From: Pseudomonas sp. LS44
GTDB taxonomy: Bacteria > Pseudomonadota > Gammaproteobacteria > Pseudomonadales > Pseudomonadaceae
Direction: 5' to 3'
Length of the DNA stretch: 64,000 bases
Assembly (NCBI RefSeq): GCF_024730785.1
Contig: NZ_CP102830.1
Coordinates: forward strand, 1,922,001 to 1,986,000
In this document: in pieces, positions 1 to 14,021 of the stretch
Layout of the letters: every line of letters begins with the position of its first letter
Position numbering within the stretch: the first letter of the stretch is position 1
The notes under the pieces: generated by a model
Databases searched by the model: none
Told to the model about the DNA's origin: nothing
The model's input: only the letters and a program-made list of their open reading frames with translations
Made by a program: the position numbers and the translations under genes

Positions 1-11
1 CCTCACCACGT

Positions 12-785
12 TTAACGATGCTTGAACTGCGCCGGGCGTTTCTCGACGAAGGCGGCCATGCCTTCCTTCTGGTCGCTGGTGGCGAACACCGCATGGAAGA
101 TCCGTCGCTCGAACCGCAGACCTTCGCTGAGGCTGCCCTCGAAGGCGCGGTTGACGCTTTCCTTGACCATCATCACCGCAGGCAGCGATTTCGCGGCGAT
201 GCCGGCGGCGACCTTGAGGGTTTCTTCGAGCAGGCTGTCGGCCGGGATCACACGGGCGACCAAGCCGGCGCGTTCGGCGTCCTCGGCAGTCAGCTGGCGG
301 CCAGTCAGGCACAATTCCATGGCCTTGGATTTGCCCAGTGCGTGAGTCAGGCGCTGGGTGCCACCGATCGCCGGCAGCACGCCAAGGGTGATTTCCGGCA
401 GGCCAAAACGGGCGTTGTCGGCGGCATAGATGAAGTCGCACATCAGCGCCAGTTCGCAGCCACCGCCCAGCGCGTAACCGGCCACGGCGGCGATGATCGG
501 CTTACGGCGGTTGGCGATGCGGTCGGCGGCGGCGAAGAAGTCGTCCAGGTAGATCTGCGGAAAGGTCAGCTCGGCCATTTCCTTGATGTCGGCACCGGCG
601 GCGAAGGCTTTCTGCGAGCCAGTCAGGACAATGCAGCCAATGCTCGGGTCGGTTTCCAGACGATCCAGCGCCTGGTTGAGTTCGGCGATCAGCTGGCCGT
701 TCAGGGCGTTGAGCGCCTTGGGCCGGTTTAGGGTGATCAGGCCGACGCGCTCGCGGATGTCCAGCAGAAGGGTTTCAAATTCCAT
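12..785 (-). CDS. enoyl-CoA hydratase (crotonase family)
   Basis: A 257-residue crotonase-fold protein, the usual length for a bacterial short-chain enoyl-CoA hydratase, which adds water to trans-2-enoyl-CoA in fatty-acid or branched-chain amino-acid breakdown. Visible signatures are the [11 protein letters not shown] segment (CoA binding and oxyanion hole), [10 protein letters not shown] with the first catalytic Glu, and [19 protein letters not shown] with the second. The ATG at 785 is preferred to one 30 bases upstream because a GGAG lies just before it. It reads in the same direction as mmsA, behind a palindromic repeat, which suggests a valine or propionyl-CoA-related pathway. The exact substrate cannot be told from sequence. 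Further operon members may lie left of the window. Confidence 0.9.
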   Translation of the reverse strand: MEFETLLLDIRERVGLITLNRPKALNALNGQLIAELNQALDRLETDPSIGCIVLTGSQKAFAAGADIKEMAELTFPQIYLDDFFAAADRIANRRKPIIAAVAGYALGGGCELALMCDFIYAADNARFGLPEITLGVLPAIGGTQRLTHALGKSKAMELCLTGRQLTAEDAERAGLVARVIPADSLLEETLKVAAGIAAKSLPAVMMVKESVNRAFEGSLSEGLRFERRIFHAVFATSDQKEGMAAFVEKRPAQFKHR

Positions 786-837
786 GGTGCAAACTCCAGA
801 AAAAGCCAGGTACAAGTCAGGTGTTGCATGGTCTGGC

Positions 838-949
838 GTAGGGTGGGTTAGCCAAAGGCGTAACCCACCGACCGGCCGTCAGGCTGGCAATCGCGATGCC
901 TTGCGACATGGATGGTGGGTTACGCCGCTATGCGGCTAACCCACCCTAC
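838..949. repeat. REPIN-like pair of inverted palindromes
   Basis: Two palindromic units face each other. The outer arms GTAGGGTGGGTTAGC (838-852) and its complement (935-949) match perfectly, as do the inner arms GGCGTAACCCACC (857-869) and GGTGGGTTACGCC (914-926). Each half can also fold alone through GTGGGTTA/TAACCCAC. Related copies lie at 28918-28991, 33254-33322 and 45191-45225. It fills the gap between the hydratase and mmsA and may act as a transcript-end hairpin. Confidence 0.85.
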
Positions 950-973
950 GAAGCTGTGCGTCGGCCTGGCGGA

Positions 974-2491
974 TCATTTCAGGGTGATGGTGGTGTTCAC
1001 CGCGCCACCGACTTCGTTTTCGTCGAACCAGCGCTGGGTGACGGTTTTGGTCTGGGTGTAGAACTGCACGACCTGTTTGCCGTACGGGCCGAGGTCGCCG
1101 AGTTTCGAGCCGCGCGAGCCGGTGAAGGAGAACATTGGTACCGGTACCGGGATTGGCACGTTGATGCCGACCTGGCCGACGTCGATTTCTTCCTGGAAGT
1201 GCCGCGCGGCGGCACCGGAGCGGGTGAAGATCGCGGTGCCGTTGCCATTCGGGTTGGCGTTGATCAGCTCGATGGCTTCATCCATGGTCTCCGCGTGCAT
1301 CACGCACAGCACCGGGCCGAAGATTTCTTCCTTGTAGATGCTCATCTCGGAAGTGACGCCGGCGAAAATGGTCGGGCCAACGAAGTTACCGCGCTCGTAG
1401 CCGGCGACACTTGGGTTGCGTCCATCCAGCGCCAGGCTCGCGCCTTCGTCGACGCCACGTTCGATCAGGCTGCTGACCCGGTCGAGCGCCGCGCAGGAAA
1501 CCAGCGGGCCGACATCGGTGCCCGGCTCCACGCCGGCACTGATTTTCAAGGTTTTGGCTTTCTCGGCCAGCTCCGGCAGCCAGCTCTGCGCTTCGCCGAC
1601 CAGCACCACCACCGACAGCGCCATGCAGCGCTGGCCAGCGGCACCGAAGGCGGCGCCGGCGAGATTGTTGAGGGTCTGCTCTTTGTGGGCGTCGGGCATG
1701 ACGATCGCGTGGTTCTTCGCGCCCATCATGCACTGCACGCGCTTACCGGCCTGGCTGGCGCGGTGGTAGACGTGGGTGCCGACCTTGGTCGAGCCGACGA
1801 AGGACACGGCCTTGATGTCCGGGTGATCGCAGATCAGGTTGACCGCGTCGGCACCGCCGTGGATGACGTTGAGCACGCCGGCCGGCAGACCGGCTTCCAG
1901 CGCCAATTCGGCGAGGCGCATGGTCACCATCGGATCCTGCTCGGACGGCTTGAGGACGAAGGTGTTGCCGGTGGCGATGGCCATCGGGAACATCCACAGC
2001 GGGATCATCGCCGGGAAGTTGAACGGGGTGATGCCGGCGCACACGCCCAGTGGTTGCATCAAGGTGTAGGTGTCGACGCCGCCAGCAACGTTGTTGGCCA
2101 GCTCGCCGAGCTGCAGGTTGCCGATCCCGGCGGCGTGCTCGACCACTTCCAGGCCGCGAAACACATCGCCTTCAGCGTCGGCCAGGGTCTTGCCCTGTTC
2201 GGCGGTGAGGATCGCCGCGAGCTCTTTCATGTGGTCGCGGATCAGCTGCTGATACTTGAGGAAGATGCGCGCCCGCGTGCCAATCGCCGTCTTGCGCCAG
2301 GTTTTGAACGCTTGCTTGGCACTGGCCACGGCGGCGTGCATTTCGTCGTCGGTGGCGAACGGCACGCGGGCCAGGACTTCCTGGGTGGCCGGGTTGACCA
2401 CGTCGCGCCAGTGGCTGGTCTTCGATTCGACCAGTTGTCCGTCGATCAGCAGTTTGACGGTGGGGACGCTTGGTGCAGAAGGCGTGTTCAT
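974..2491 (-). CDS. mmsA: methylmalonate-semialdehyde dehydrogenase (CoA-acylating)
   Basis: A 505-residue aldehyde dehydrogenase that oxidises (methyl)malonate semialdehyde to propionyl-CoA or acetyl-CoA using NAD and CoA, in valine, inositol and beta-alanine breakdown. The Rossmann part is followed by the MMSDH-typical [14 protein letters not shown] segment and the catalytic Cys in [10 protein letters not shown] (about residue 289). The family usually lacks the general-base Glu of ordinary aldehyde dehydrogenases, and an Asn-containing stretch stands there here. The start at 2491 has GGAG ten bases upstream, and an alternative 45 bases further out adds non-conserved residues. It is divergent from the LysR gene at 2640, which is its probable regulator. 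Confidence 0.93.
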   Translation of the reverse strand: MNTPSAPSVPTVKLLIDGQLVESKTSHWRDVVNPATQEVLARVPFATDDEMHAAVASAKQAFKTWRKTAIGTRARIFLKYQQLIRDHMKELAAILTAEQGKTLADAEGDVFRGLEVVEHAAGIGNLQLGELANNVAGGVDTYTLMQPLGVCAGITPFNFPAMIPLWMFPMAIATGNTFVLKPSEQDPMVTMRLAELALEAGLPAGVLNVIHGGADAVNLICDHPDIKAVSFVGSTKVGTHVYHRASQAGKRVQCMMGAKNHAIVMPDAHKEQTLNNLAGAAFGAAGQRCMALSVVVLVGEAQSWLPELAEKAKTLKISAGVEPGTDVGPLVSCAALDRVSSLIERGVDEGASLALDGRNPSVAGYERGNFVGPTIFAGVTSEMSIYKEEIFGPVLCVMHAETMDEAIELINANPNGNGTAIFTRSGAAARHFQEEIDVGQVGINVPIPVPVPMFSFTGSRGSKLGDLGPYGKQVVQFYTQTKTVTQRWFDENEVGGAVNTTITLK

Positions 2492-2639
2492 GTGTCCGGT
2501 CTCCGACAGGCAGTGGGGGGATAAGCCCGAGGGCATGCCTTCGAGCGCGCTTATCTTTATCCTAGCAGTGCGTTTTTGTGGGTATCAATTCGAGTAAATG
2601 CATTGTTAGTCTGCATTTTTGCAGATCGATAGGTGGCGA

Positions 2640-3545
2640 ATGGACTGGGACAACCTGCGGTATTTCCTCGAGCTTTCCCGCACGCGCAAGCTGACAGCCG
2701 CCGCGCGCCGCCTGGCAGTCGACCACACCACCGTAGCCCGCCGTGTGCAGGCGCTGGAGAAGAGCCTCGGCGTGCAGCTGTTCAGCCGCGAGGCCTCGGG
2801 TTACAGCCTGACGGAGGCGGGGAGTACGCTGCTGCCGCAAGCCGAGGCGATGGAAAGTGCCTTTTCAGCTATCGAGCAGGCGCGTGAAGACCAGAAGGAA
2901 AACCTTTCCGGGCACGTGCGGATCGGTGTGACCGAGGGTTACGGTTCGGTGATGCTGGCGCCGCAGTTGGCCGAGTTCACCCAGCGCCATCCGAATCTGG
3001 GCATCGACCTGTTGGCCGTGCCGCGAATGGTGCATTTGTCGCGTCGCGAGGCGGACATCGTGATCACCCTTGAGCGACCGGAGCGCGGCCCGTTCATCAT
3101 CACCCGGCTGACCAACTACGTGCTGCGGCTGTACGCCTCCGTCGACTACCTGGAGCGGCATGCGCCGATTCGCAGCCGCGACGATCTGCGCGAGCACGGT
3201 TTCGTCAGCTATATCGATGACCTGCTGTACAGCAAGGAACTCCTCAACCTCGACGAAATCGGCAAGCCGCGACGGGTCGCGCTGCGCAGCACCAGCATTC
3301 TTGCGCAGCAACAGGCGACCGCTGCCGGCGCGGGGATTGCCATCCTGCCGGCGTTTTCGGCCGATCCAGATCCGCGGCTGGTCTGCGTGCTGGGCGATGA
3401 GGTGGAGTTCACCCGGACGTTCTGGATGCTCATGCCGATCGAGCTAAAAGACATCGCGCGGATGAAGGCGACCTGGAACTTCCTCCGCGAAATGGCCGGC
3501 AATAGTCAGGCGGTGTTGATGGGTGAGCGGGTCGCGACGGAGTAG
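2640..3545 (+). CDS. LysR-family transcriptional regulator
   Basis: A 301-residue LTTR. The N-terminal winged helix-turn-helix spans roughly residues 1-60 (MDWDNLRYFLELSRTRKL, then HTTVARRVQALE). The periplasmic-binding-protein-like effector domain runs from about 90 to 295. The ATG at 2640 has AGGTGG six bases upstream and gives the canonical LTTR N-terminus, whereas an upstream ATG at 2619 adds seven residues. Only 148 bases separate it from mmsA on the other strand, so it very likely controls mmsA and itself from that A+T-rich gap. The effector is unknown. Confidence 0.88.
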   Translation: MDWDNLRYFLELSRTRKLTAAARRLAVDHTTVARRVQALEKSLGVQLFSREASGYSLTEAGSTLLPQAEAMESAFSAIEQAREDQKENLSGHVRIGVTEGYGSVMLAPQLAEFTQRHPNLGIDLLAVPRMVHLSRREADIVITLERPERGPFIITRLTNYVLRLYASVDYLERHAPIRSRDDLREHGFVSYIDDLLYSKELLNLDEIGKPRRVALRSTSILAQQQATAAGAGIAILPAFSADPDPRLVCVLGDEVEFTRTFWMLMPIELKDIARMKATWNFLREMAGNSQAVLMGERVATE

Positions 3546-3557
3546 ATGCGTGATTAG

Positions 3558-4403
<846 letters not shown>

Positions 4404-4413
4404 GAGCTGATCG

Positions 4414-5094
4414 ATGGGTCTGAGCGCTGCTGATTTCGCCGCAATCTGGCTGACTATCCAGCTGGCCACGCTGACCACGGTGTTACTGCTGGTGCTGGGT
4501 ACGCCCATCGCCTGGTGGCTGGCGCGCACCTCGTCACGCTGGAAAGGCCCGGTGGGCGCGCTGGTGGCACTGCCGCTGGTGCTGCCACCGACGGTGATCG
4601 GCTTCTATCTGCTGGTCAGCATGGGCCCGCACGGCCCGATCGGACAGCTTACGCAAAGTTTGGGACTCGGCACCTTGCCATTCACCTTCGCCGGCCTGGT
4701 GATCGGTTCGATGATCTATTCGCTGCCCTTTGTCGTGCAGCCACTGCATAACGCTTTCGCCACCATTGGCGCGCGTCCGCTGGAAGTCGCGGCGACCTTG
4801 CGAGCCGGGCCGTGGGACAGCTTTTTCTCGGTGGTCTTGCCGCTCGCCAAGCCGGGCATCATCACCGCCAGCGTGCTCGGTTTTGCCCACACGGTGGGTG
4901 AGTTCGGGGTGGTGCTGATGATCGGCGGCAACATTCCCGATAAAACCCGCGTGGTCTCGGTGCAGATCTACGATCACGTCGAGGCCATGGAATACGCCCA
5001 GGCACACTGGCTGGCGGCAGGCATGCTGGTGTTTTCGTTCCTGGTGCTGCTGGCGCTGTATTCCGGCAAACGCATGAGGCCGGGATGGAATTGA
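4414..5094 (+). CDS. modB: molybdate ABC transporter permease
   Basis: A 226-residue inner-membrane permease with about five transmembrane helices. The ABC-permease EAA loop is visible as [27 protein letters not shown] (described only in part: key residues EAA-like then G). It forms the channel for molybdate together with ModC. The gene starts 10 bases after modA stops and its last codons overlap modC, so the three genes are translationally coupled. Confidence 0.96.
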   Translation: MGLSAADFAAIWLTIQLATLTTVLLLVLGTPIAWWLARTSSRWKGPVGALVALPLVLPPTVIGFYLLVSMGPHGPIGQLTQSLGLGTLPFTFAGLVIGSMIYSLPFVVQPLHNAFATIGARPLEVAATLRAGPWDSFFSVVLPLAKPGIITASVLGFAHTVGEFGVVLMIGGNIPDKTRVVSVQIYDHVEAMEYAQAHWLAAGMLVFSFLVLLALYSGKRMRPGWN

Positions 5095-6203
5095 TGAATG
5101 ACGTGAGCGCGAAGCATGGCGACGAGCAGATCGAGGCGCGTTTTCGTCTGAGCCATGGGGATTTCACTCTGGATGTCGATCTGAGCTTGCCGGGACGCGG
5201 TGTCACGGCGCTGTTCGGCCCCTCGGGCTCGGGGAAAACCAGTGTGTTGCGTTGCCTGGCCGGGCTTGAGCGCGCACCAGGCTATCTGCGCATCAATGGG
5301 CAGGTCTGGCAGGACAGCGAGCGGCGCCTGTTCACGCCGCCGCATCGTCGCGCGCTGGGTTACGTGTTTCAGGAGTCCAGTCTGTTTCCCCATCTCTCGG
5401 TGCGCGGCAATTTGAATTACGGCTACACCCGCATCGCCGCTGCGCAGCGCCGCGTGCATCTCGATCAGGCGGTGGAATTGCTCGGGATTGCTCATCTGCT
5501 CGAGCGCCTGCCCGAGCGCTTGTCGGGTGGTGAGCGGCAGCGGGTCGGCATCGCCCGGGCCTTGCTCACCAGCCCGCGACTGCTGCTGATGGACGAGCCT
5601 TTGGCGGCGCTCGATCACAAGTTGAAGGGCGAGATCCTTCCCTATCTGGAGCGTCTGCACGACGAACTGGATATCCCGATTCTGTACGTCACCCATTCGC
5701 CGGACGAGGTGGCGCGCCTGGCCGACCACCTGGTGCTACTCGAACAGGGCGCGGTGCTGGCCAGCGGTCCGCTCGGGGAAACTCTGGCGCGTCTGGATCT
5801 GCCCACTGCGCTTGGCGACGATGCCGGGGTGGTCATCGAGGGTCAGGTCAGTGCCTACGACTCGGCGTATGACTTGCTCAGCGTGCATCTGCCGGGGAGT
5901 CAGCAGACTTTGCGTGTAGCCCATCCGGCGATGCCGCTCGGGCGCCGGCTGCGTTGTAAGGTGCAGGCGCGGGATGTCAGCCTCAGCCTGCAGTGCCAGC
6001 AACACAGCAGCATTCTCAATCTGCTGCCGGCGGTGGTCATGGAGGAAATACCCGCCGCCAGTGGCGCGCATGTGCTGGTGCGGCTGGACGTGGACGGCAC
6101 GCCACTGTTGGCGCGGATTACCCGCTATTCGCGCGACCAGCTTGGTCTGCAAGTTGGGCAACGGTTATGGGCGCAGGTGAAGTCGGTCGCGTTGCTGGCT
6201 TAA
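5085..6203 (+). CDS. modC: molybdate ABC transporter ATP-binding protein
   Basis: A 372-residue ATPase that drives ModB. Walker A is GPSGSGKTS (about residues 43-51), the signature is [16 protein letters not shown], and Walker B is [14 protein letters not shown]-terminal Mop/TOBE domain (about 290-360) that binds oxyanion is present, as in E. coli ModC. Two possible starts exist, 5085 and 5094. The second overlaps the modB stop as TGATG, and a GAGG before 5085 favours the first. Confidence 0.95.
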   Translation: MELMNDVSAKHGDEQIEARFRLSHGDFTLDVDLSLPGRGVTALFGPSGSGKTSVLRCLAGLERAPGYLRINGQVWQDSERRLFTPPHRRALGYVFQESSLFPHLSVRGNLNYGYTRIAAAQRRVHLDQAVELLGIAHLLERLPERLSGGERQRVGIARALLTSPRLLLMDEPLAALDHKLKGEILPYLERLHDELDIPILYVTHSPDEVARLADHLVLLEQGAVLASGPLGETLARLDLPTALGDDAGVVIEGQVSAYDSAYDLLSVHLPGSQQTLRVAHPAMPLGRRLRCKVQARDVSLSLQCQQHSSILNLLPAVVMEEIPAASGAHVLVRLDVDGTPLLARITRYSRDQLGLQVGQRLWAQVKSVALLA

Positions 6204-6207
6204 GTCC

Positions 6208-6261
6208 TTCATCTCTCCCGGCAGGAGAGATGAAAAACCCGTTGCCCGGATGTAATCCGGG
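6208..6261. repeat. two small inverted repeats between modC and the efflux operon
   Basis: TTCATCTCTCC (6208-6218) pairs with GGAGAGATGAA (6224-6234), and CCCGGAT pairs with ATCCGGG around 6245-6261. They lie between two convergent operons. Neither is followed by a clean T run on either strand, so a terminator role is possible but not shown. Confidence 0.55.
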
Positions 6262-6289
6262 AGCGATCCCATCGATCAAAACCGCGCGA

Positions 6290-7738
6290 TCAAGATGCAG
6301 GCGCGGTCGCCGGCGCTTCTCCCACGCGTTGCTCATCCCAACCGCCACCCAGCGCCTTGTACAGATTGACCTCGCGGGCCAGCTGCGCCAGGCGATCGAT
6401 GATCAGCGATTGCTCGGAGCTGAACAGCAGGCGCTGGGCGTCGAGGAAGGTCAGGTTGCTGTCGATGCCAGTGCGGTAGCGCTTCTCGGCCAGGCGATAG
6501 TAATTCTGGCTGGCCTCGACCAGATCGCGCTGCGCCTGCAGTTGCTGCCGGTAGGTGGCGCGTGCGGTGAGGCCATCGGCGACTTCCTGGAAGGCGGTCT
6601 GGATGGTTTTCTCGTACTGCGCCACCTGGATGCTCTTCACCACCTCGGTGTAGTCGAGGTTGGCGCGCAGGGCGCCGGCATTGAAAATCGGCAGGCTGAT
6701 CTGCGGGCGGAACAGCCAGGTTCCCGACCCCGCATCGAACATGCCGGACAGGTCCGGACTCAGCGTTCCGGCATCGGCGGTCAGGCTGATGCTGGGGAAG
6801 AACGCCGCCCGCGCCGCGCCGATGTTGGCGTTGGCTGACTTCAGCTGATGCTCGGCTGCGAGGATGTCCGGGCGGCGCTGCAACAACTCCGAAGGTAAGC
6901 CAGCCGGCAGATCGCCGAGTAGCTTGGCGTTCAGATCGAGTGGCTGGCCCAGGTCATCCGGTAGCGCATGGCCGAGCAGCAGGATCAGGCCGTTACGGTC
7001 TTGGGCGACCAGGCGCTGGTACTGGCTCAGCCGCACCCGCGCGGTTTCCACCGAAGTGCGTGCCTGACTGACGTTCAGCGCCGAGGCCACGCCGACTTCA
7101 TTGCTGCGTTGGGTGAGGGCGAGGGTACGTTCGTAAGTGGCCAGGGTTTCCTGGGTGAGCTGCAACAGGTCCAGATCGGCTTGCCAGCTCAGATAAGCGT
7201 TGGCCACGCTGGCGATCAGGCTGATCTGCGTGCCCCGCTGTGCTTCTGCGCTGGCGAAATATTGCTCCAGCGCCGCATCCCGCAGGCTACGCAGGCGGCC
7301 GAACATGTCCAACTCCCAGGCGCTGACGCCGATGGTCGCCGAGTATTGGCTGGTGATGGTCGAATCACCGGTCTGCGACAGGCTGGCCGGCACGCGCTGA
7401 CGGCTTGCGCCACCGTCCACCGAAACCGCTGGATACAGCTCGGCACGCTGAATGCGGTACTGCGCCTGGAAGGCCTCGACGTTCAGCGCCGCGGTGCGCA
7501 GGTCGCGGTTGTTGGTGAGGGCGATTTCGATCAGCTGCTGCAGCGCCGGGTCATGGAAAAACTCCCGCCAGCCTTGCAGCGCGTCCGCATTGCCGGCGAT
7601 TTCCGCGGCCGAGGGATAGGCCTCGCCCTGTGGCCAGGCAGTGGCGATTGGCGCCTCTGGGCGCTCATAGTCCGGGATCAGCGAGCAGCCACCGAGGATG
7701 ATCGAGGCGACGGCGAGGGACAGTAACGACTTGCTCAT
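6290..7738 (-). CDS. ttgC: RND efflux outer-membrane channel lipoprotein (OprM/TtgC type)
   Basis: A 482-residue TolC-like channel of the NodT/OprM family, forming the outer-membrane exit duct of a tripartite multidrug pump. It has a lipoprotein signal with lipobox LGGC and acylated Cys18. Two OEP repeats cover about residues 60-250 and 270-455. Conserved family segments include [20 protein letters not shown] and [20 protein letters not shown]. It overlaps the pump gene by four bases and is last in the operon. The symbol is assigned by similarity; oprM or emhC would describe the same family. Confidence 0.92.
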   Translation of the reverse strand: MSKSLLSLAVASIILGGCSLIPDYERPEAPIATAWPQGEAYPSAAEIAGNADALQGWREFFHDPALQQLIEIALTNNRDLRTAALNVEAFQAQYRIQRAELYPAVSVDGGASRQRVPASLSQTGDSTITSQYSATIGVSAWELDMFGRLRSLRDAALEQYFASAEAQRGTQISLIASVANAYLSWQADLDLLQLTQETLATYERTLALTQRSNEVGVASALNVSQARTSVETARVRLSQYQRLVAQDRNGLILLLGHALPDDLGQPLDLNAKLLGDLPAGLPSELLQRRPDILAAEHQLKSANANIGAARAAFFPSISLTADAGTLSPDLSGMFDAGSGTWLFRPQISLPIFNAGALRANLDYTEVVKSIQVAQYEKTIQTAFQEVADGLTARATYRQQLQAQRDLVEASQNYYRLAEKRYRTGIDSNLTFLDAQRLLFSSEQSLIIDRLAQLAREVNLYKALGGGWDEQRVGEAPATAPAS

Positions 7739-10700
7739 TCGACCACCTCCTGTTCGCTGGTGACGGGTCTGGGTTTGCGCTTGAACATCGACGTGACCAT
7801 GACGAAGAACAGCGGCACACCGAAGATCGCCAGCACCGTCGCGGTGATCATGCCGCCGATCACGCCGGTACCGATGGCGTGCTGGCTGCCCGCGCCGGCA
7901 CCATTGGAAATGGCCAGTGGCAGTACGCCGAGGACGAACGCCAGCGAGGTCATGATGATTGGCCGCAGACGCATGCGGCAGGCTTCGATGGCCGCCTCGG
8001 GGAGGCTCTTGCCCTGTTCGTAGAGTTCCTTGGCGAACTCGACGATGAGGATCGCGTTCTTCGCCGCGAGGCCGACCGTGGTCAGCAGGCCGACCTGGAA
8101 GAACACGTCGTTGGACAGGCCGCGACCGTAGGTGGCGAGCAGTGCGCCGATCACCCCGAGTGGCACTACCAGCATCACCGAGAAGGGGATCGACCAGCTC
8201 TCGTAGAGTGCCGCCAGGCAGAGGAATACCACCAGCAGCGAGATGGCGTACAGCGCTGGGGCTTGGGCGCCGGACAGCCGCTCCTCATAGGACAGGCCGC
8301 TCCACGAGTAGCCGATTCCTGGCGGCAGTTGGGCAATGATCTCCTCGATCGCCTGCATCGCTTCGCCGGAACTGCGCCCGGCTGCCGGTTTGCCCTGGAT
8401 CTGCAGCGCCGGCACGCCATTGAAGCGCGACAGCTTGGGCGAACCGTAGATCCATTTGCCGCTGGCGAAGGCGGCGAACGGCACCATCGTGCCCTTGTCG
8501 TTGCGCACGTACCACTTCTCCAGGTCTTCCGGTCCCATCCGCGCGGCGGCTTCGCCCTGCAGATAGACCTTCTTGACCCGGCCCTGGTCGATGAAGTCGT
8601 TGGCATAGCTGGCGCCCCAGGCGATCGACAGGGTGCTGTTGATCTCGGCCAGCGACAGGCCGAGGGCGCGGGCGCGCTCGTCGTCGATCTGCAACTGGTA
8701 CTGCGGCTCGTCGTCCAGGCCGTTGGCGCGTACGTCGGAGAGCACCGGATTCTTCCGGGCCAGCTGGATGAGCTGATCGCGGGCGGCCATCAGCGCGTCG
8801 TGACCGCTCCCGGAGCGGTCCTGCAGGTAGAAGTCGAAACCGGTGGCGTTGCCTAGTTCCATCACTGCTGGCGGGGCGAAGGAGGACACCCGGGCATCGA
8901 TCAGATTGTTGAAGTATTTTTTGGCGCGGTCGGCCACGGAGAACACGTCCTGGCCGGCGCTAGTGCGTTCTTCCCAGGGCCTGAGCATGATGAAGGCCAT
9001 GCCCGAGCTCTGGCCGCGGCCGGCGAAGCTGAAGCCGTTGACGGTGAACACCGAGTTGACGTTGTTTTTCTCGTCTTCCAGCAAATACTGGCGCATATCG
9101 TCGAGCACGTCCTGGGTGCGGATCGAGCTGGAGCCGGCCGGCGTCTGCACTTGGGCGAACAGCACCCCCTGGTCCTCTTCCGGGAGGAACGAGGTGGGGA
9201 TGCGGGCGAACAGCCAGACCATGCCGACCAGAATCACCACGTAGGCCAGCAGGTACGGCGCCTTGCGCTTGAGCATGCCGGCGACGCCGCGTTCATAACT
9301 TTGCACGCTGCGCTCGAAGCTACGGTTGAACCAGCCGAAGAAGCCGCCGTGATGGTGATGCTCACCCTTGTGGATCGGCTTGAGCATGGTGGCGCACAAG
9401 GCAGGGGTGAAGATCAGTGCGACTAGTACCGAGAGGCCCATGGCCGAGACGATGGTGATCGAGAACTGCCGGTAGATCACCCCGGTGGAGCCGCCGAAGA
9501 ACGCCATGGGCAGCAGGACCGCCGACAGCACCAGGGCGATACCGACCAGCGCGCCCTGGATCTGGCCCATCGACTTGCGTGTCGCCTCGCGGGGTGACAG
9601 GCCTTCCTCGGTCATCACCCGTTCGACGTTTTCCACGACCACGATGGCGTCGTCGACCAATAGGCCGATGGCCAGGACCATGCCGAACATGGTCAGGGTA
9701 TTGATGGTGAAGCCTGCGGCCGCCAGCACGCCGAAGGTGCCGAGCAAGACCACTGGCACCGCCAGGGTCGGGATCAGTGTGGCGCGGAAGTTCTGCAGGA
9801 ACAGGTACATCACCAGGAATACCAGGATGATGGCTTCGCCGAGGGTCTTGACCACTTCGTAGATCGACGCCGATACCACCGGAGTGGTGTCGTAGGGCAG
9901 CACCACCTCCATGCCGGCAGGGAAGAACGGCTTGAGCTCGTCGAGGGTAGTGCGGATCGCCTTGGCGGTGTCCAGCGCATTGGCACCGGTGGCCAGCTTG
10001 ATCGCCAGACCTGAAGCCGGCATGCCGTTGTACTGGGCGCTGATGGCATAGTTCTCGCCACCCAGCTCGACCTTGGCGACATCGCTGAGGCGTACCTGCG
10101 AGCCGTCGGTATTGACCTTGAGGAGGATCTGGCGGAATTGTTCGGGCGTCTGCAGGCGGGTCTTGCCGATGATGGTGGCGTTCAGTTGCTGTCCCGGCTC
10201 GGCCGGCAGGCCGCCGAACTGGCCGGAGGAGATTTGCACGTTCTGCGCCTGGATGGCGGTGCGCACGTCGATCGGCGTCAGCTTGAAGTTGTTGAGCTTG
10301 GCCGGGTCGAGCCAGATGCGCATGGCGTACTGCGCGCCGAATACCTGGAAGTCGCCGACGCCCTTGGTCCGCGAGATCGGGTCCTGGATGTTGGCGACGA
10401 TGTAGTTGGCCAGATCGTTCTTGCCCATGCTGCCATCTTTGGACACCACGCCGATAACCATCAGGAAGTTCTTCACCGCCTTGGTTACGCGGATGCCCTG
10501 CTGCTGGACCTCTTGCGGCAACAGTGGGGTGGCCAGCTGCAGCTTGTTCTGCACCTGTACCTGGGCGGTATCGGGGCTGGTGCCCTGCTCGAAGGTGGCG
10601 GTGATGGTCATGCTGCCGTCGGAGTTGCTGTCCGAGGTGATGTAACGCAGGTTGTCGATGCCGTTGAGCTGCTGTTCGATCACCTGCGCCACGGTGTCCT

Positions 10701-10872
10701 GCACGGTCTGTGCGGAAGCGCCCGGGTAGTTGACCTGAATGGCGATCGCCGGTGGGGCGATGCTCGGGTACTGCTGAATTGGCAGATTGAGGATCGACAG
10801 GGTGCCGGCGAGCATGATCACCAGGGCGATCACCCAAGCGAAGATCGGCCGGTCGATAAAGAATTTCGACAT
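7735..10872 (-). CDS. ttgB: RND multidrug efflux pump, inner-membrane transporter (MexB/TtgB type)
   Basis: A 1045-residue HAE1-type proton/drug antiporter with 12 transmembrane helices and two large periplasmic loops. The proton-relay Asp pair lies in [16 protein letters not shown] (around residues 407-408). The N-terminus [17 protein letters not shown] is typical of MexB/AcrB. A His-rich cytoplasmic loop ([19 protein letters not shown]) near residue 510 is also usual. Substrates are expected to be hydrophobic antibiotics, solvents and plant phenolics. It is the middle gene of the operon and starts behind GAGGAACG. Confidence 0.95.
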   Translation of the reverse strand: MSKFFIDRPIFAWVIALVIMLAGTLSILNLPIQQYPSIAPPAIAIQVNYPGASAQTVQDTVAQVIEQQLNGIDNLRYITSDSNSDGSMTITATFEQGTSPDTAQVQVQNKLQLATPLLPQEVQQQGIRVTKAVKNFLMVIGVVSKDGSMGKNDLANYIVANIQDPISRTKGVGDFQVFGAQYAMRIWLDPAKLNNFKLTPIDVRTAIQAQNVQISSGQFGGLPAEPGQQLNATIIGKTRLQTPEQFRQILLKVNTDGSQVRLSDVAKVELGGENYAISAQYNGMPASGLAIKLATGANALDTAKAIRTTLDELKPFFPAGMEVVLPYDTTPVVSASIYEVVKTLGEAIILVFLVMYLFLQNFRATLIPTLAVPVVLLGTFGVLAAAGFTINTLTMFGMVLAIGLLVDDAIVVVENVERVMTEEGLSPREATRKSMGQIQGALVGIALVLSAVLLPMAFFGGSTGVIYRQFSITIVSAMGLSVLVALIFTPALCATMLKPIHKGEHHHHGGFFGWFNRSFERSVQSYERGVAGMLKRKAPYLLAYVVILVGMVWLFARIPTSFLPEEDQGVLFAQVQTPAGSSSIRTQDVLDDMRQYLLEDEKNNVNSVFTVNGFSFAGRGQSSGMAFIMLRPWEERTSAGQDVFSVADRAKKYFNNLIDARVSSFAPPAVMELGNATGFDFYLQDRSGSGHDALMAARDQLIQLARKNPVLSDVRANGLDDEPQYQLQIDDERARALGLSLAEINSTLSIAWGASYANDFIDQGRVKKVYLQGEAAARMGPEDLEKWYVRNDKGTMVPFAAFASGKWIYGSPKLSRFNGVPALQIQGKPAAGRSSGEAMQAIEEIIAQLPPGIGYSWSGLSYEERLSGAQAPALYAISLLVVFLCLAALYESWSIPFSVMLVVPLGVIGALLATYGRGLSNDVFFQVGLLTTVGLAAKNAILIVEFAKELYEQGKSLPEAAIEACRMRLRPIIMTSLAFVLGVLPLAISNGAGAGSQHAIGTGVIGGMITATVLAIFGVPLFFVMVTSMFKRKPRPVTSEQEVVE

Positions 10873-10882
10873 GGTACGTTCC

Positions 10883-12004
10883 TCAGCGCGGGGTGGCGGC
10901 TGCTGTCTTGACGTTACTGGCGGCCTTGACGTGGACCTTGTCGCCCGGACGCACGTGCTGCAGACCCTCGGTGATCAGCTGGTCGCCGCTGTTGAGGCCG
11001 GAGCTGACCAGCCACTGGTTGCCGACGGTGTGCTCGGCTTGCAGGTCGCGGCGCTCGACCACGCCGTCGGCGTTGACCACCAGCGCAGTCGGTTCGCCAC
11101 GCACGTTACGGGTGATGCCTTGTTGTGGGGCGAGAATGGCTTGCTCTTTAACGCCCTGGAGCAACTGCGCATGGACGAACATGCCCGGCAGCAAATCATG
11201 GGTGGGGTTAGGGAATACCGCACGCAGGACCACCGAGCCGGTGCCGGGGTCTACCGAGACTTCGGAAAACTCCAGCGTGCCTTCATGCCCATAGAGGCTG
11301 CCGTCCTCGAGCACCAGCTTGACCTTGGCGCCGTGCTTACCGATTTTTTGCAGGTTGCCGCTGGCCAGTTCTTTGCGCAGACGGAGGATGTCCTTGGACG
11401 ATTGAGTGACGTCGACATAAATGGGATCAAGCTGCTGGATGGTCGCCATCGCTTCGCTCTGGCCAACGTTCACCAGCGCGCCTTCGCTCACCGCCGAGCG
11501 GCCGATGCGTCCGGAAATCGGTGCGAGCACCTTGGTGTAGCGCAGGTTGATCTGCGCGCTTTCCAGAGCGGCCTCGTCGCGCAGACGGGCGGCCTCGGCT
11601 TCGTCATATTCCTGCTTGCTGACGGCCTGGTCGGCGACCAGCTCTTTATAGCGACCGGCCAATGCCTGGGCCGACTTGAAGGCTGCCTGCGCGCTCTTGA
11701 ACGTCGCCTGATAGGTGGCTGGGTCGATCTGGTAGAGTTGCTGCCCGGCCTTGACCTCGCTACCCTCGCTGAACAGACGCTTGAGAATGATGCCGTTGAC
11801 CTGCGGACGTACTTCGGCGATTCGGTAGGCGCTGGCCCGGCCCGGTAATTCGCTGGTCTGCGCGAACACCTGGGGTTGCAGGGTAATGACCCCGACCGTC
11901 GGCGTTTCATGTGGCTGTGCAGTGTTTTGCTTGTCGCAGCCGCTGAGCAAAAGGGCGGCCAACGTGGCAGTAACCAGAGCGGTGAGGGCTGGCTTGAAGG
12001 GCAT
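10883..12004 (-). CDS. ttgA: RND efflux periplasmic adaptor lipoprotein (MexA/TtgA type)
   Basis: A 373-residue membrane-fusion protein joining the inner-membrane pump to the outer-membrane duct. The lipobox LLLSGC has acylated Cys23. A barrel-sandwich/lipoyl domain and an alpha-hairpin (about 60-190) are followed by beta-barrel and membrane-proximal domains (about 210-345). [18 protein letters not shown] is a typical segment of the second lipoyl half. It is first in the operon. Its promoter overlaps the TtgR-like operator, but the usual divergent tetR-family gene is not there. Confidence 0.94.
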   Translation of the reverse strand: MPFKPALTALVTATLAALLLSGCDKQNTAQPHETPTVGVITLQPQVFAQTSELPGRASAYRIAEVRPQVNGIILKRLFSEGSEVKAGQQLYQIDPATYQATFKSAQAAFKSAQALAGRYKELVADQAVSKQEYDEAEAARLRDEAALESAQINLRYTKVLAPISGRIGRSAVSEGALVNVGQSEAMATIQQLDPIYVDVTQSSKDILRLRKELASGNLQKIGKHGAKVKLVLEDGSLYGHEGTLEFSEVSVDPGTGSVVLRAVFPNPTHDLLPGMFVHAQLLQGVKEQAILAPQQGITRNVRGEPTALVVNADGVVERRDLQAEHTVGNQWLVSSGLNSGDQLITEGLQHVRPGDKVHVKAASNVKTAAATPR

Positions 12005-12087
12005 GGGAAATGTCTCGATTGCTACGCGCTCTGGGCGCGAAAAACATGAAAGTACGAAGAAAAAACGACAAATAAGCAGACTGCAAA

Positions 12088-12116
12088 AGATACTTACATT
12101 CAGTACTGTCTGTAAA
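12088..12116 (-). promoter_or_regulatory. efflux operon promoter with TtgR/EmhR-like operator
   Basis: On the minus strand a -35 TTTACA (12116-12111) and a -10 GTATCT (12093-12088) are 17 bases apart. Between and over them lies a 22-base palindrome at 12094-12115, with outer arms TTACA/TGTAA and centre CAGTACTG. The left part GAATGTAAGTAT matches my memory of the TtgR operator before P. putida ttgA. A TetR-type repressor bound here would block RNA polymerase directly. Confidence 0.75.
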
Positions 12117-12350
12117 CGCTTTTGATCGGCTAAATGCCACTACAAGTCATGTGGGTGGGCCGAGAAATAAAGAGCCGCAGTGGCTGGATATGAATGTCGA
12201 TGCGCCAGAAAAAAACGTGCGGTGGGACCGGGACGAAATTCTGAAGAAATGGCCGGCCAGCCACTTGATTTGCAGCCTGGGAGGATCATTCCGCACCCAT
12301 TAAACCGGTGCAATGCTCGGTCGGGTGCGGATAGACGAGTGGTGCGGAAA
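12117..12350. other. non-coding gap upstream of the efflux operon
   Basis: No open frame with a credible start, and no TetR-family regulator, lies between the efflux promoter and the end of atsA. I see no strong terminator for atsA here. Confidence 0.6.

Positions 12351-14021
<1,671 letters not shown>

Noticed and set aside
896..2524. 542-residue open frame antisense to mmsA
   Set aside because: The mmsA reading is conserved end to end. The antisense product is low in hydrophobic patterning and rich in His, Arg and Asp, as expected from complemented codons.
10138..10911. Plus-strand frames within the pump gene
   Set aside because: They are shadows of the MexB-type gene, whose full-length family match on the minus strand is unambiguous.
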